Positions 11,191 to 23,799 of a stretch of 64,000 nt of DNA are shown here, in pieces. The stretch's first letter is position 1, and every line of letters starts with the position of its first letter. Under the pieces are notes generated by a model. It was not told the origin of the DNA and did no database searches. It worked only from the letters and a program-made list of their open reading frames with translations. Position numbers and translations under genes: made by a program. Origin of the DNA: Siphonodentalium dalli (Eukaryota; Mollusca; Scaphopoda; Gadilida; Siphonodentaliidae); the NCBI GenBank assembly GCA_032622095.1, contig CP136067.1, forward strand, positions 51,001,899 through 51,065,898, read 5' to 3'.

Positions 11191-11465
11191 AACGTTATCA
11201 CTGACTTTCATGCCCATAGAGATATTGCCTCTCTGTGAAACAGAAGAGGACACTAAATCTATGAGATTGCAACGAGAAGTTTGGATATCCACACTTAAAA
11301 CCACAACTCCTTATGGAATGAATGTGTATCAGCCAGCTCCACCCAACAACTTGTTATGTCTTTCTCTTTAAAAAAGTCGCTGAACCACTCAACAAAAAAG
11401 TGATAATCGCATTTAAGAAGACTCATAATCTTAAAGATAAGCTAATCAGAGCTAAACTTGGTTAA
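11191..11465 (+). pseudogene. GIY-YIG-type retroelement (Penelope-like) relic
   Basis: Two short frames resemble conserved stretches of retroelement proteins that carry GIY-YIG endonucleases. The first (11192-11371) has FMPIEILP, then REVWISTLKTTTPYGMN, like the 'E..WI..L.T..P.GLN' tail after a GIY-YIG domain. The second (about 11396-11465) reads KKVIIAFKKTHNLKDKLIRA followed by KLG and a stop. It resembles the 'P.VAY+R..NL+DLLVRAKL' stretch that precedes the GIY-YIG domain. The order is therefore opposite to the usual one, so this may be the junction of two tandem truncated copies. Both are heavily decayed. Confidence 0.45.
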
Positions 11466-12651
11466 TTCAGTATCTCATGTTCATCTGTTATTTCTATCTC
11501 CCACATTTCCCACGATGGTTGCATCGTCGTGTGGACATCTCAGTTTTCAGGGTGAATACCCAACTAACATTTTGGGCGCGCATACTAGTTTCTCTTTGAA
11601 GCAGTTCTTATTTTAAACCTTCCATACGTCGAATCGGTTTAAGAGAGATGTCTGATAACTAATTATCCGCATATTACAACGTATAACTTTTTACAAGGTG
11701 TTTGTGTTGGATGGTGATTTTGGCTCAGATAGCTTATACTGTCAATTAGGCTCAAAACAGGAGAAACCACTACCACCTTTTTGAAATAAATATGTTTGTT
11801 TAACCTTTGTATATTAATTTAATGGCAATTTCTTAAATTATTTGCCAGCATCGGTGTGCTTAAATGACACTACACCTCGTCATTATTAAATGTTTATATC
11901 ATCTTTCTTGTATGGTTTAAAATACCGACCGCATATTGGCATATTTACGTATAACGTGGTTGTTCGGTGACTTTCGCCTACCTGATAAATTCTCCCCGCG
12001 AAATAAACTTATTGCTATTACATTGTCAACGTTTGACCGATAAGGGATCAATATATTGATAAAACATAGTATATACGTTTGTGTTAGATACATCAGAAAG
12101 TCATTGACGATCGCTTCTTTGACCGACACGTACAGCTGAAGATTGAAAAGGGAATTTCTTGTTTGTTTCCAGCCGAAATTGAAACTCATGACGAAAGGTA
12201 AACAGGAAGTATGATAAGCTATTTCGCTCTGCATGATCTTTGGGACTGTACATTTTTTGCATACATGTATTATTGATAGTAAAGTTGTGCTGAAACAGTT
12301 CTTGCAAATGGATGTCTTTTTGGGTGGTTTGTTTACATATACTAAGTTAAAATTTCTGGAGTTTTAGTTTTGAAACTAGGAAATACACTAAGCGTTGTCA
12401 CTGCATTAGCTACATGTTGATACCTCCTGTTGTCGATTTGATATTCTTACCAGTGAGTATTTTCCGTCTCAAACTTTTTGTTTTGTTTTGACGTTCAAAT
12501 GCATTTTTTTTTCGAATGACAAATTTATTTCTTATCAGATAACACTTAATCTTGGATTATTGTAGTATGTCTATGAACAAACATATTTTTTTAATTTTGT
12601 GGTCATTTAATACAAAAACACATGGATTTCAACAGGTCCTAATTCTGGAAT
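11466..12651. other. Unassigned stretch
   Basis: No recognisable feature. A minus-strand frame at 11917-12234 has no family resemblance I can name. Confidence 0.35.
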
Positions 12652-14640
12652 TAGAGACCTTTCGCAAAACTCACGTTTACGATTACGGATACGGATAGGG
12701 TACTACGTCACCAACATTTGTGTACTTTCTAATCGTTGTCGTATTTTACTATCCGCAATAACGGTTACGATTTCATGGTTTCTAATAAGCTCAAATAACA
12801 CCTGAAATTTATTTTCTGCAATATATCACTTTACTCCGTTCGAGACTGTATATGTATATCATGTAAACCATCCAGTTGTATTGAGCTACGACCTCGATAT
12901 GCTGTTTAGGTTGTCAATCACAGTACTCGTCGTCGAAAATCTCGAGCTTCCCGCGAAATAAGATCGCTATTCACAACGGATAGTAATCGCTGGCTGCGAC
13001 ACAACACTTTGCAGTAATATATAGAAGTACACTATGAAACCAGTCGCCAAAAAAACACGACTGACATGGATTTGATGGTACTAAAAGAATATTTGGCACA
13101 CCCACCAACATCACCGTGTCGACTTTGTTACGATTTGATAGGACAAATCAGAAGTGATGCACATCAGCGAGCACAGCAAACTTATGTCTGATTTCCTAAA
13201 CCCAAAGAGGTGATAGGCCTGTATAGGATAGGATATTAATTGATCCCCAATACACATACACAGAGACGTGGCGACAGGGGGGGGAGGGGTTGGGGGGTGT
13301 CTCACCCTCCAACTTTGGTCAAATTTATTTTCAAGAGTTGGAAATTTCATACCTGACACAACATTAGTTGGAAATTTTACACCAACAATAGGTTGATAAT
13401 GTTCTTGTAGTTTGATTTTCAAACAACTTATTGTGGGGAATTTATTGTTTTTGGACCAATATTTGCATATTTTCCTTCTTTTGATAAAAATTTTGGACTG
13501 AAATGGCCATCAGTTAGAAATTTTCCAACCTTAGGGGTGTCAGGTTGGAAATTTCCAACAATTGGAAAGCTTGTGTCTTGGTCCCTCCCCGTGGCCAGTC
13601 AAAAACTTAAAGAAAATAATATTGTCCTACATTTGGTCAAAATTGTCACTGGAATTGTCATCAGTTGGAAATTTCCAACTCTATGAATGCTTGAGGCTAG
13701 TCTGGATGCCAGGATTTTGCGATGTTCTTGTTCACGTTTAAAAAAAACTTTCGCCCGGTGTGTCCTGGTCCCTCCCCGTGGCCAATAAAAAACTGCTAAT
13801 GAGTTTAAGAAAACAATATTTTACTACATTTGGTTAAAATCGTTGACTGAAAATTTCCAAACTAAGGGAGAGTATGAGGTTTGAAATTTCCAACACTAGG
13901 AAAGTTTGAGGTCAGTCTAGATGCTAGGATTTTGCGATTTTCTTGTTTAGTTTTCACAATTTTCTCACACCGGGCCGAACAATCATGATCGGCCCGGTGG
14001 GTCCTGGTCTATTGCCCGTAGTCGTGTGCACACCCCCAACGGAAACCCTCTAGCCACGTCCTTGCACATACATATTACATAATAATGATGACAATTATGG
14101 ATAATTCTGTCGTAAATTGTGGGGGATGGCATAATCTGGCTAGACTGTCTTTCTGCAGAAATCGCGTTGAAATGAAATTGCGGACTGAAAGGGTCTTGAA
14201 GTGGTGGCGTCGTGGTTGATGCGCGGTCCAAATTTAGAAACCGCTCTTCCCCCATCAGCATAACGCCTATCAGGTCATCCATATGATAACAACGAACTGA
14301 ATTTCCACCACATATGACCTGGCATTTATACCTGTTTTGCCATAATATATCACGAGAATCCCGGGTCGTACGTTGTGACTGGTCGAATTATTGACAATAT
14401 AAACAGGTCATGATTATCGCATTGTTGCAAATGAGACGATAAGTGAAGTATTAAGGGACTGTATACCAAACACACGCTTTGAGTTGTAAAAGTGGTACGA
14501 AATAATGATGGTACGTGTTCGTCAAAACTCTTACGCGTAGTCGTTTTGCGAAAGGACTTTTTGGCCACACGGATAGACTTACGACTACGAATAGCTATCC
14601 GTATTCGTAATCGTAAACGTGAGGATGCGAAAGGTCTCTA
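12652..14640. mobile_element. TA-flanked TIR element, family D, copy 1
   Basis: The ends are inverted repeats of about 45 bp. The left is TAGAGACCTTTCGCAAAACTC then CGTTTACGATTACGGATACG; the right is the complement with few changes. TA flanks both sides, as in Tc1/mariner-type duplication. The superfamily is not resolved. No transposase frame is visible. An hAT-like element (13261-14064) sits inside. Related copies are at 34670-35062 and, decayed, at 29158-29285, 32825-33190 and 34261-35150. Confidence 0.75.
13261..14064. mobile_element. hAT-like non-autonomous element with 8-bp TSD
   Basis: The element begins CAGAGACGTGGCGA and ends TAGCCACGTCCTTG, whose reverse complement is CAAGGACGTGGCTA. 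It is flanked by the identical octamer CACATACA at 13253-13260 and 14065-14072. An 8-bp duplication and CAGRG-type termini are hallmarks of hAT transposons. The interior consists of degenerate repeats of GTTGGAAATTTCCAAC, interspersed with GGTCCCTCCCCGTGGCCA, and is non-coding. The same interior appears at 61745-63560. Confidence 0.85.
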
Positions 14641-16155
14641 TTGTGCCACTTTACCTCCCTCTTAAATGACTCCTCGGCGTAGCATTTCAATCAGCCCTCA
14701 AGGCAAGCACGCAGGGTGATTCACATTTGATGTTCACCAACTTGAAGGACAGTGAAAGAAAGAAGTGATTTACTCCACTGAGCCCGTGCTATCCATCGCT
14801 CAGAGGATTCAAACCAATATTGTTTAACATTCAATATCGTAAGGCCACTTTACATCTGATTTGCTGTTCACACATTTCGTTTGACCGTAAACATGTGACA
14901 TAAAATATTGATAAATGGACTTAAGACTCAGTGATCCGACTCCGCGGTCGCGTTGATAACGGGTTTTTGTATCGACTGCACTATAAACGACAGTCATAAA
15001 TTTATGCGAATCCTACTATTATTTATGCCTCAATGTCGTAAATGTTTCATATACTGCACAGCGTAAGTGATACCACAACCGATGTTATTTTCAGGATCGC
15101 GTTTGATTTCCCACATGGCACGAATAGCGGAGAGAGTTGTTTAGTCATATATGTATAGGTGGTATGAAGGATAGTATAGGGTATTCAATTCAATTCAATA
15201 TGATATATCTGATACATTTACTATCAATACAAACAATAAACAATATGACATGTATACATGCTTTTCTGTTGTCAACCCTGAGCGGGTAAGTTAGTCCGGT
15301 TGACCGTCTTCCGGCTACCCCTTTACAATTAAGTATAGACATGATGAGGACGCGGCCGCAAATTGGTATTTCAGTGCACGTGTTGGCATTATCTCCATTT
15401 GGAATTGATGTGACATCAACGTTGGGTATAAGGTGGGGCAGGATGTCTATACTCGACCATCTGGTATTTGAATCATGCATTGTAGACCAGGGCTTTTCGA
15501 TGTGAAAAGTCATCGGGTCCAGTCTGACATCCTCGATTTCATGAGGTTATCACATTACGGATCAAATATTCTTGCAATCTGTTTTTGAGTGTGTGCCTAT
15601 TTAGATATCATGTGAAATAGTTTACTACATGAGATGTGATAGGCAAAAAATGGTCTCTTGTGAGACAAAGATATACTGGGGTTCTTAAAACAAATTGGAT
15701 GATTGGATGATCTGACTTACAGTAACATCCTCTCCCTATTGTCAAAACACTAAATACATACAAATTAAACGCTGACAAGAGCAAGGAAATATGTTATAAC
15801 AATATAGCTATGTACATGTGATGACAACTAACAGTAGAAAGAACTGATGGATTGTTTCACATGTTATGTATGAGAGAAGGAAGAGTGATACAACAAACAT
15901 GCGATAGAGGTACTGGAATTAAGCAAACGGTGGGAAGGATGGAGAAAGAGTGTGTGTGAGAGAGAATGCAAATGGTGTCGACAGCTTTACTGGGTTCGAT
16001 AAATATTTAACGTCAAGGGCGAAATATCAATTATGGTTAATTCGCTTTCACATTCTTATGTTAGCTCTACACATCTCAGACGTCGATATTGAAACGTTTT
16101 GTTTCTTTAATGAACCGATGCACGTAATTAAAGATTACAGTATTCATATCGTGAC
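14641..16155. other. Mostly unassigned stretch
   Basis: Apart from a short AATTC run near 15187, nothing is recognised. The minus-strand frame at 15190-15513 has no known similarity that I can see. Confidence 0.35.
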
Positions 16156-16640
16156 TTATATATGGGTTGCCGAACAAAAGTGCTTGACTGATATGGTATT
16201 CACATCAAATGGTATCAAACTATTGTATAGCCTAAGTCTTTCTCTAGCATATAGCGTGCATTCAACGAAATAGTGGTCAACAGTCTCATCGCCGAGACCA
16301 CAACTACACAGTTTAGAGTCTACCAAATGGTTATCTACCTTGTGTTCCCGCAAGTCAATGGATCGACACCGGAGCTGACATTGTATAACATTAGAACGCC
16401 GCTTCCCAAATGAGAAATATGTCGGTGGTTTCAGCCTAGGATTTGCGAACTTCGGCTGTTTTTTAAAATCCTCTAGACGAGAGTTTCTGCAATAGGGTTC
16501 CAGGGCGTTCCATTCTGCGAGACATTTTTGGGGAAAAGATGAGTCCATTCGTTTAGTGGCGCGGCGGAGAGGGGGTAAAATCAGTTGCATTTCTGAGGTG
16601 ATAATCAGTTATATCGGAAAAACGGGGTGGGAGCAGAGAG
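16156..16640 (-). pseudogene. LINE ORF2 C-terminal relic
   Basis: The 144-residue frame ends like many non-LTR retrotransposon ORF2 proteins. It has PPLRRATKRMDSSFPQKCL, AEWNALEPYCRNS and LEDFKK, matching the post-RT '..P..R......SFFP..I..WN.L....R...L..FK' block. Then comes LRCRSIDLREHKVDN, followed by LCSCGLGDETVDHYFVECTL, the C-x-C...E...H....C zinc-binding tail. This tail is well preserved over its last 140 residues. The RT is absent, fitting ordinary 5' truncation of an inserted LINE copy. It is on the minus strand, and a sparse plus-strand frame across it is a shadow. Confidence 0.8.
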
Positions 16641-17065
16641 ACCAGATAATTTGCAGCTTGTTTACGATGTTATGTAGAACCGAATTCCCCCGAATAAGGT
16701 GCTTTTATTTAACTGTGACATTTTAAGAGTAGCAACTTAGTCAAACATTGCTTCCAACTGGCTATGATATGAATATACTTAATAATCTGGCAAATTCTAA
16801 GACGAGAAAGGGGCCTAAATCATGATCTGGAATAATATGAAGGCCACATACCAAGTTTCCTCAATTTCTGTAGAACACTATTCAATTTATCGTCCGGGCA
16901 ACAAATGTGTCGGACGGATGTTTGGATGACCACACAGACAGACACCGCTCATTTACATGTTTGTGTCTCCCCAGTTGCCTACTGAAATATTTTGAACAAA
17001 ATTGTCTACTTAGAAACCGGTTCAGTAAATGTAACATAATAATCATCGCAACATACGCGTATTAA
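16641..17065. other. Unassigned stretch
   Basis: Nothing recognised between the LINE relic and the left end of the large inverted repeat. Confidence 0.35.
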
Positions 17066-17199
17066 TCCAGGAGATATTGGTCAACCTCTGCACCCCCCCC
17101 CCCAGGACTCAACTTCACCCCACTAAATTTCTTTCTTAATGTCTCCTCTAATTTTTTTCACTTGTTAACAAGAAAAAAAAGTGGCCGCAGAGACTCCAG

Positions 17200-18275
17200 A
17201 CAAGATGGCGTCCATCATGGCGGCCATTTTTTTTTTAATGCACCTGGTCTCTTTGATCGCCGTTATAGTAAAGATGATATCACATGCGGTCTTGCTTTCC
17301 GCTCGATTCGTTATGGTAATATACAACCCTTACAAATTAGCCAAAAATCCGCCACCAGAATCCAATATGGCGGCCAAGATGGCCGCCGAAATGTGAAAAT
17401 ATGCTATTTTTCTGACATTTCACCACCTTTCGTTTGTCTCTGTGGCAAAATATTGGCATTTTGGCATGATGTTATACATTTATCGTATAGAAGAGTCATT
17501 GGCGAACACATGGGGATCATAATATACATTCATTGTGGGATATTTTTGTCCGATATCACGTTTTCCCAAATGCCGGTATAATAGGTCAAAGCAGAATCGA
17601 CGTTAATAAAGCGATGTAATGTTTCGAATCAATGAATGTTACTGCTATCATAACAACACCCATACATATATATATGCAGGAGATACTCGGGCTAGGATTC
17701 CTCTTATACCTGAGTTGAGGAATATTTACCCAAATCCAAGATGGTGGCCAAAATGGCCACCAGAAATAGAAAAATGCCGAAAATCACTGATTTTAACATC
17801 ATTGAGCATTATTGTCATGACAACTCCACACCTGCTTACTATTATAAGTTGGGAACATTTAGGCGAAGAACTTTCCTTGTACCATATCCAAATAAAAGTC
17901 CCCCAAATTCAAAATGGCGCCCACAATGGCGGACAGATTTTGAAAAATCACCGAAATTCCCTCATATTCACATTATTGGGCATTATTGTCGAGACAACTC
18001 CACCCATGCTTACAATTGAATTGGAATACTGAAGTGAAGTAATTACCTTCCATCTCATGGAAGAAATGGTCTTCCAAATCGATGATGGCGGCCAAAATGG
18101 CGACCGAAATTTGAAAACACGTCTACATTTCTTTACTTTCTTACGATGGGCGTTATTGTTTCGCGATTTCTACCCACCATTACATGTTGATATGGAATAT
18201 TGATATTAAGTATTTATTAGGGTTTGGCAATTGATACTCACAGTCAAGATTGCGGCCAAACTGGCGGCCAGAAAT
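17200..18275. repeat. Degenerate ~170-bp tandem repeat with ATGGCGGCC motifs, left arm
   Basis: Paired motifs of the form ATGGCGGCCAAAATGGC recur near 17204, 17366, 17739, 17912, 18084 and 18248, mostly 163-173 bp apart. One degenerate unit lies between 17366 and 17739. The segments between motifs also share GGGCATTATTGTC..GACAACTCCACCC and similar blocks. AAGATGGCGGC matches the published binding consensus of the zinc-finger factor YY1; that it acts as such here is inference. Confidence 0.75.
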
Positions 18276-20929
18276 GGAAAAGAAGTCGATATTATCACAT
18301 ACTAATTTCAACTTTTTGTCATAATATCGATCTGTATAGACGAAACGGTACATAATATAAGCCATCTATTAGTTCCAATATAAGTCGTAGCCTTTTGGAA
18401 GGATGAAAACCCACAATTGCGATGTGACATTTCGAAATCCATTCTTGACTATAACGGGCCCATACTGGTCATAACCGTATATAGGTGCGCCGAATAGTCA
18501 AATTATGACTTCCAAGAATCAAAACAACAGTACCTGAGCTTATTCTGATTTGCCACATTCAGCATTATCTGGACCAGTTTCCATCTCTTCGTCAGATTAA
18601 TCTATCTCGCTCACAACAACACAGTTTTCTACACTTCTTTGTAGAAGGGTCCCACTAATCGGAATGTTTCAAACAATATATATGCCGGTGTCCAGCTCAC
18701 GTGTTTGTTTCGAAAGCTTTGAATTCTTATCCTTATTCTTGGCGAGCTTCATTCGTGGTATAGCTTATGGTATAATTCAGATGCTACCTATGGGGTATGG
18801 GCGTCATATTGTGCGATAAACTAGACAGGTATTCGGTCGATGCGTATACTAGCTTTCAGAAGGGCCTATCTATCTGCGTATTTTCAGCTTTGTTGGGGAT
18901 AACAACATGTACACCTGGTGATCTTCTCAAACAGCCACTTCTCAATATATGGTTCATCAATTCACATACTCATCTAGTGCACTGACGTACCCGGACAACT
19001 ATGGCTTCGAATGTTGAAAGCCTGAGATTTGACGGATGCCTTTCTGCTAAGGCACATGAGACCATAGTACATACTATGCCCACACTTCTTGAACATGATC
19101 ATAAGAACAATCTTGTTGGCGTCCAGCAATCGTCTCACCGAACAGATCCAAGCAGATGATAACAATACACACGGTGCTAGTTTGCGGGAATGTGTCATGA
19201 TAGTGGATATGAAATTGGACCATGACTGCACCGCCCCTTATTTTGATATGTTTTAGATTCAGACATGATCTCATGTGTGGCTTTGCTTTCCTTGTATGCT
19301 AAGATTGTATGTTCCCATCCGTTTGGAAGCCGTTCTTAATCAACTGGACCAGGCGTGTACCATTGGCTACTACTCTATAAGCCCCACCAGACTGGGGTGT
19401 AGTCTTAAAGGCGATGCCTTTGATAGTTGGCTGATGTGTCATACTCACGCTGGGTGGTGGTCGGTATGTTTCAAGAAAGTACAAATGCCATCAACACAAG
19501 GATTAAATGTTCAACGCAAAGAACATCCAGAGGAATGTTACGTTGATGAGCTCTGGCATTCAGTTCAACATACGTTGGGCACTCCAAGTGATTTCTTAGT
19601 AACATCACCATTGCGACCATTGTCATACATGAGACATTAACTACTATATTCTAAAGTTATATATATATATATATAAAGTTATATGATCATAAAGATCGCG
19701 TTCGCCAACGTCCACAGCCATTGCCATCGAGACTATAAATTGTGCTTTAAATACATAATGAAATAAATGCACCACAGTTCCTGACATTTTCTTGAATAAT
19801 ACAGCCCACATACTGACACTTACCCTGCGAGAGGATAACAAAAACGCATACCTTCATGCCATAAAGACATTATCCTTTAGTCCATCCGACTGTTTTGGGG
19901 GAGGCTAGCAAATAGTATTATCCAGACAAAATTGTTCGTCTGGTCAAGTTGAATCAGAACGGCTTCGAAACGGATGTGGAAATACAATCTTACCACGCCA
20001 AAAAAAGGCACCCATTACATTCTATATCTTAACCATGCACCAGGTATAGGGGTGGTGTATACCGTTGCCCATTTCATTCCCACTATCATGGCGCATGTCC
20101 ACAAACTAGCACCGCGAGTATTGTTCTTGTCTGCTGGGAAACAACTGCTGGACGTCACACAGTTTGCTTCGGATCATGGTCAAGAAGTGTTGGTAGCCGG
20201 TACATTATGGTCTTCTCCTTACCAGATAGACATCTGTCCAAGGGAATTTGACAGCTAGCAACCTTAGAAACACTGTCAAAGATGTCCACTGAGTTTGAGT
20301 TCGCTGAGTTTGTGAGTTGACGAACCATCTATTGAGAAGTGACTAGCTACCTGGTTCGCCAGTTGTACATGGCGTTATCCCCATGGGGTATGAGACACAT
20401 ACATAGAGATGACCTTCTGTAAGCTTGTATACTCATCGACCATATACCTTCCTAGTTCAAGATGACGCACAAATCCAATATTTAGCAAATATTTAAAATC
20501 GTAGTAGGCTAGACACCGGAAAATTAGCTGTTTGAAACGTCATGATTAGAGGGACCCTTCTCCCAGGAAGTGGTGAATACTTTGTCGGTGTGAGCGACCT
20601 AGATTTATCAGACAAAGAAATGGAAGCTGGTCCAGATAATTATGGACGTGACGTGGCAAATCAGAATCTGTTATCAGGTACTTGTTCTGATCTGACTATT
20701 CGGCGCACCTACGGTTACGGCCATTATCGGCGCTGAGTGGAGAATGGATTTTGAAATGCCACATCGCGATATTAATTGTGGGTTTTCATCTTTTCAGAAG
20801 GATACGAGCTATGTCATGCGTTTTGATACGTTTAAGTTGAACTAATAGATGGTTTATGTACAGTTTCGTCCATACATACCGATATTATGACAAAAAGTTG
20901 AAATTAGCATGTGATAATATCGACTTCTT

Positions 20930-22015
20930 TTCAATTTCTGGCCGCCAGTTTGGCCACCATCTTGACTGTGAGTATCAATTGCCAAACTCTAATGAATACT
21001 TCATATCAATATTCCACATCAACATGCAATGGTGGGTAGAAATCGCGAAACAATAATGCCCATCGTAAGAAAGTAAAGGAATGCAGGCGTGTTTTCAAAT
21101 TTCGGTCGCCAGTTTGACAGCCATCTTCGATTTGGAAAACCATTTCTTGAATGAGATGTAAGGTAATTACTTCACCTCAGTATTTACAATTCAATTGTAA
21201 GCATGGGTGGAGTTGTCTCTACAATAATGCCCAATAATGTGAATATGAGGGAATTTCGGTGATTTTTCAAAATCTGTCCGCCATTGTGGGCGCCATTTTG
21301 AATTTGGGGGACTTTTATTTGGATGTGGTACAAGGAAAGTTCTTCGCCTAAGTGTTCCCAACTCACAATAGTAAGTAGGTGTGGATTTATCATGACAATA
21401 ATGCTCACTGATGTTAAAATCAGCGATTTTCGGCGATTTTTTATTTCTGGTGGCCATTTTGGCCGCCATCTTGGATTAGGGTGAATATTTCTCAACTCAG
21501 GTATAAGAGGAATCCTAGTTCGACTATCTCCTATACATATATATGCATGGGTGTTGGTATGATAGCAATAACATTCATTGATTCGAAACATTACATCACG
21601 TTATTAGCGTTGATTCGGCTTTGACCTATTATACCGGCATTTGGGAAAACGTGATAACGGACAAATATATCCCACAATGAATGTATATTATGGTCCCCAT
21701 GTGTTCGCCAATGACTCTTCTATACGATAAATGTATAACATCATGCCAAAATGCCAATATTTTGCCACAGAGACAAACGAAAGGTGGTGAAATGTCAGAA
21801 AAATAGCATATTTTCACATTTCGGCGGCCATCTTGGCCGCCATATTGGATTCTGGTATCGGATTTTTGGCTAATTTGTAAGGGTTTTATATTAGCATAAC
21901 GAATCGAGCGAAAAACAAGACCGCATGTGATATCATCTTTACGATAACGGCGAGCAAAGAGACCTGGTGCATATAAAAAAAATGGCCGCCATGATGGACG
22001 CCATCTTGTCTGGAG
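20930..22015. repeat. Degenerate ~170-bp tandem repeat with GGCCGCCAT motifs, right arm
   Basis: Mirror image of the array in the left arm. GGCCGCCAT-type motifs lie near 20940, 21110, 21290, 21450, 21825 and 21985, with the same intervening blocks in reverse complement. Confidence 0.75.
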
Positions 22016-22146
22016 TCTCTGCGGCCACTTTTTTTTCTTGTTAACAAGTGAAAAAAATTAGAGGAGCCATTAAGAAAGAAAATTAGTGGGGTGAAGTTGA
22101 GTCCTGGGGGGGGGGGGGGTGCAGAGGTTGACCAATATCTCCTGGA

Positions 22147-23790
22147 CTATATGGTTTATAATCACGGACAGTGATGAAACTTCCGGAAACGAAACTAATA
22201 TTTATACCGCAAGGATATGCATTTCAGTTTCTGCGTTACATGCAATAATTAATCATCATTAGTTGTCCCAAAAAATATTCGCAACTGGAATATGCTATTA
22301 CGCGATGTACAATATTAGTTTTCGGCATCTTCTTGTTTGATAATATCTTACCAATGCCACATATGCACATGATGATCAGCGCTTAAAGCTGTTATTTCAG
22401 CGTTGACCATTGACTCAATGTTACTATTTATGGTTGCGTGTATGATATGTGTGACATTAAAGAGATAGTTGTAGAAAACAGTACCTTTCGAGTATATGCG
22501 GCCTCGGTGAATATAACCAAATATTATTTCAAGCTATAAAGACAGTCTCTGTCACTGAGTATGTTACCAATTTTAGTCAAGTTTAGATTTTTGAAGATAG
22601 CATATAGCACTCCCGTGTGTTTTGATAAATTGCGTTCATAGTATACCACCATTCATTCTTGTGATAAAAAGCGATTTATTCGTGTTGAATTACTTGATCG
22701 GAGTCAACTATGACTACTATTTTAAGACACAGACAATAGCAACTACACATTTCACACATTACTCTATGAATACATCTCATACTGCTCTATAGCAGTGCAT
22801 TTTGAAAGGTGTGATGGAGTATATTTCAAATGAAACGATGACCGGTCAATTCGTGAGACTGCTATGCACACAAATATATCTGCTTCCAGAAAAGGTAACA
22901 TAATCAATTCATCGCTATGAAATTTCATTTAACAGTTTATTTTACACAAATATCACAAGATGAATTTCAAGATATATAATGCAGACAAATTGCGTTATTG
23001 TTCCGTTTTGTATCCAATTTTAACCGTGTATGAGACCTTGCTTTCGCTTGCTCTCTCGTGAGATATAATTAAAAATAATTCGTACATCTCTGATAAAATT
23101 GTTCTCTTATACTCTGAAATCATACTTCCTAACATAATTCTAGCGTGTTGCCACCCTTATGGTACGAGCTGTTCGATTTTGCAAAAATAAAATAGAATTG
23201 TCATTGTCACGCGATTTTGTCCATTTTGGAGGCCATTTTGGACATACATTCTACTTGTATGGTTCACGAATAAGTATTGTTTATATATATATTTCAATGT
23301 ATTATGAAATTGGCATTAATTGATCTAAAAATGACTGCAATCGCCTATGGCCTGGTGGAAATTCTTCAGAATTTAAATCATTCAGAATAATCAATATATC
23401 TCAAAAAGCTCATCTCGGATTCTAGGGGATCTTTGCCATGTTGTTCAAAAACATGTTCTTAATAATCCCTGAACAAATCAGCTTTCCCCTATTGTTGTCC
23501 CTATAGTGAAACCTACAATGTGCATACACTATTAAACGACGGGCGGTGATGGATTGTCGATGTGACATGACAATCGTGGCGATAATGAACATAAGTTCAA
23601 ATTGCGGGACATATTCGAATGGCGCGATCGCGTGTTTGTCTGACGAGTTGTCTGTATCGGATTCCCTCACGAATACCAGGGTTACTACAAAATTGGCGAA
23701 CGATAACTTAGTCGCGAGCTGCGGCGGGAAGCTATATTGGAATATTCGCGCATTGTCAGAGACGTTACACATACTGGAGAGTGTCAACCC
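22147..23790. other. Mostly unassigned stretch
   Basis: A single sequence GTCCATTTTGGAGGCCATTTTGGAC near 23219 resembles one ATGGCGGCC unit of the neighbouring palindrome. The frames at 23422-23824 resemble no known family. Confidence 0.35.
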
Positions 23791-23799
23791 CTACCCCCT

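Larger units (their letters stand above)
17066..22146. mobile_element. 5.1-kb imperfect palindrome (foldback-like element or inverted pair)
   Basis: Two arms of about 2.2-2.3 kb are reverse complements of each other. The outer ends match as TCCAGGAGATATTGGTCAA (17066) and its complement ending at 22146, followed inward by a C-run and a mirrored G-run. Matching continues, with substitutions and small indels, past 18480/20700 and 19100/20150 to about 19360/19930. A central loop of roughly 570 bp remains. If one base is added at each end, TA flanks both sides. No intact frame is present. The fragment LDLSDKEMEAGPDN (plus strand, near 20600) has a matching broken version in the left arm and may be a remnant of a protein. 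Foldback transposon, or two head-to-head copies of an unknown element. Confidence 0.75.

Noticed and set aside
11917-12234. 105-residue minus frame as a gene
   Set aside because: No motif, splice signals or compositional support.
17619-18032. 137-residue plus frame, mirrored at 21184-21591
   Set aside because: Lies in the inverted tandem repeat array; both arms give similar frames only because they are reverse complements.
18797-20258. Frames in the loop and inner arms of the large palindrome as transposase
   Set aside because: Frames in the two arms disagree and match no transposase family I know; kept only as a possible remnant.
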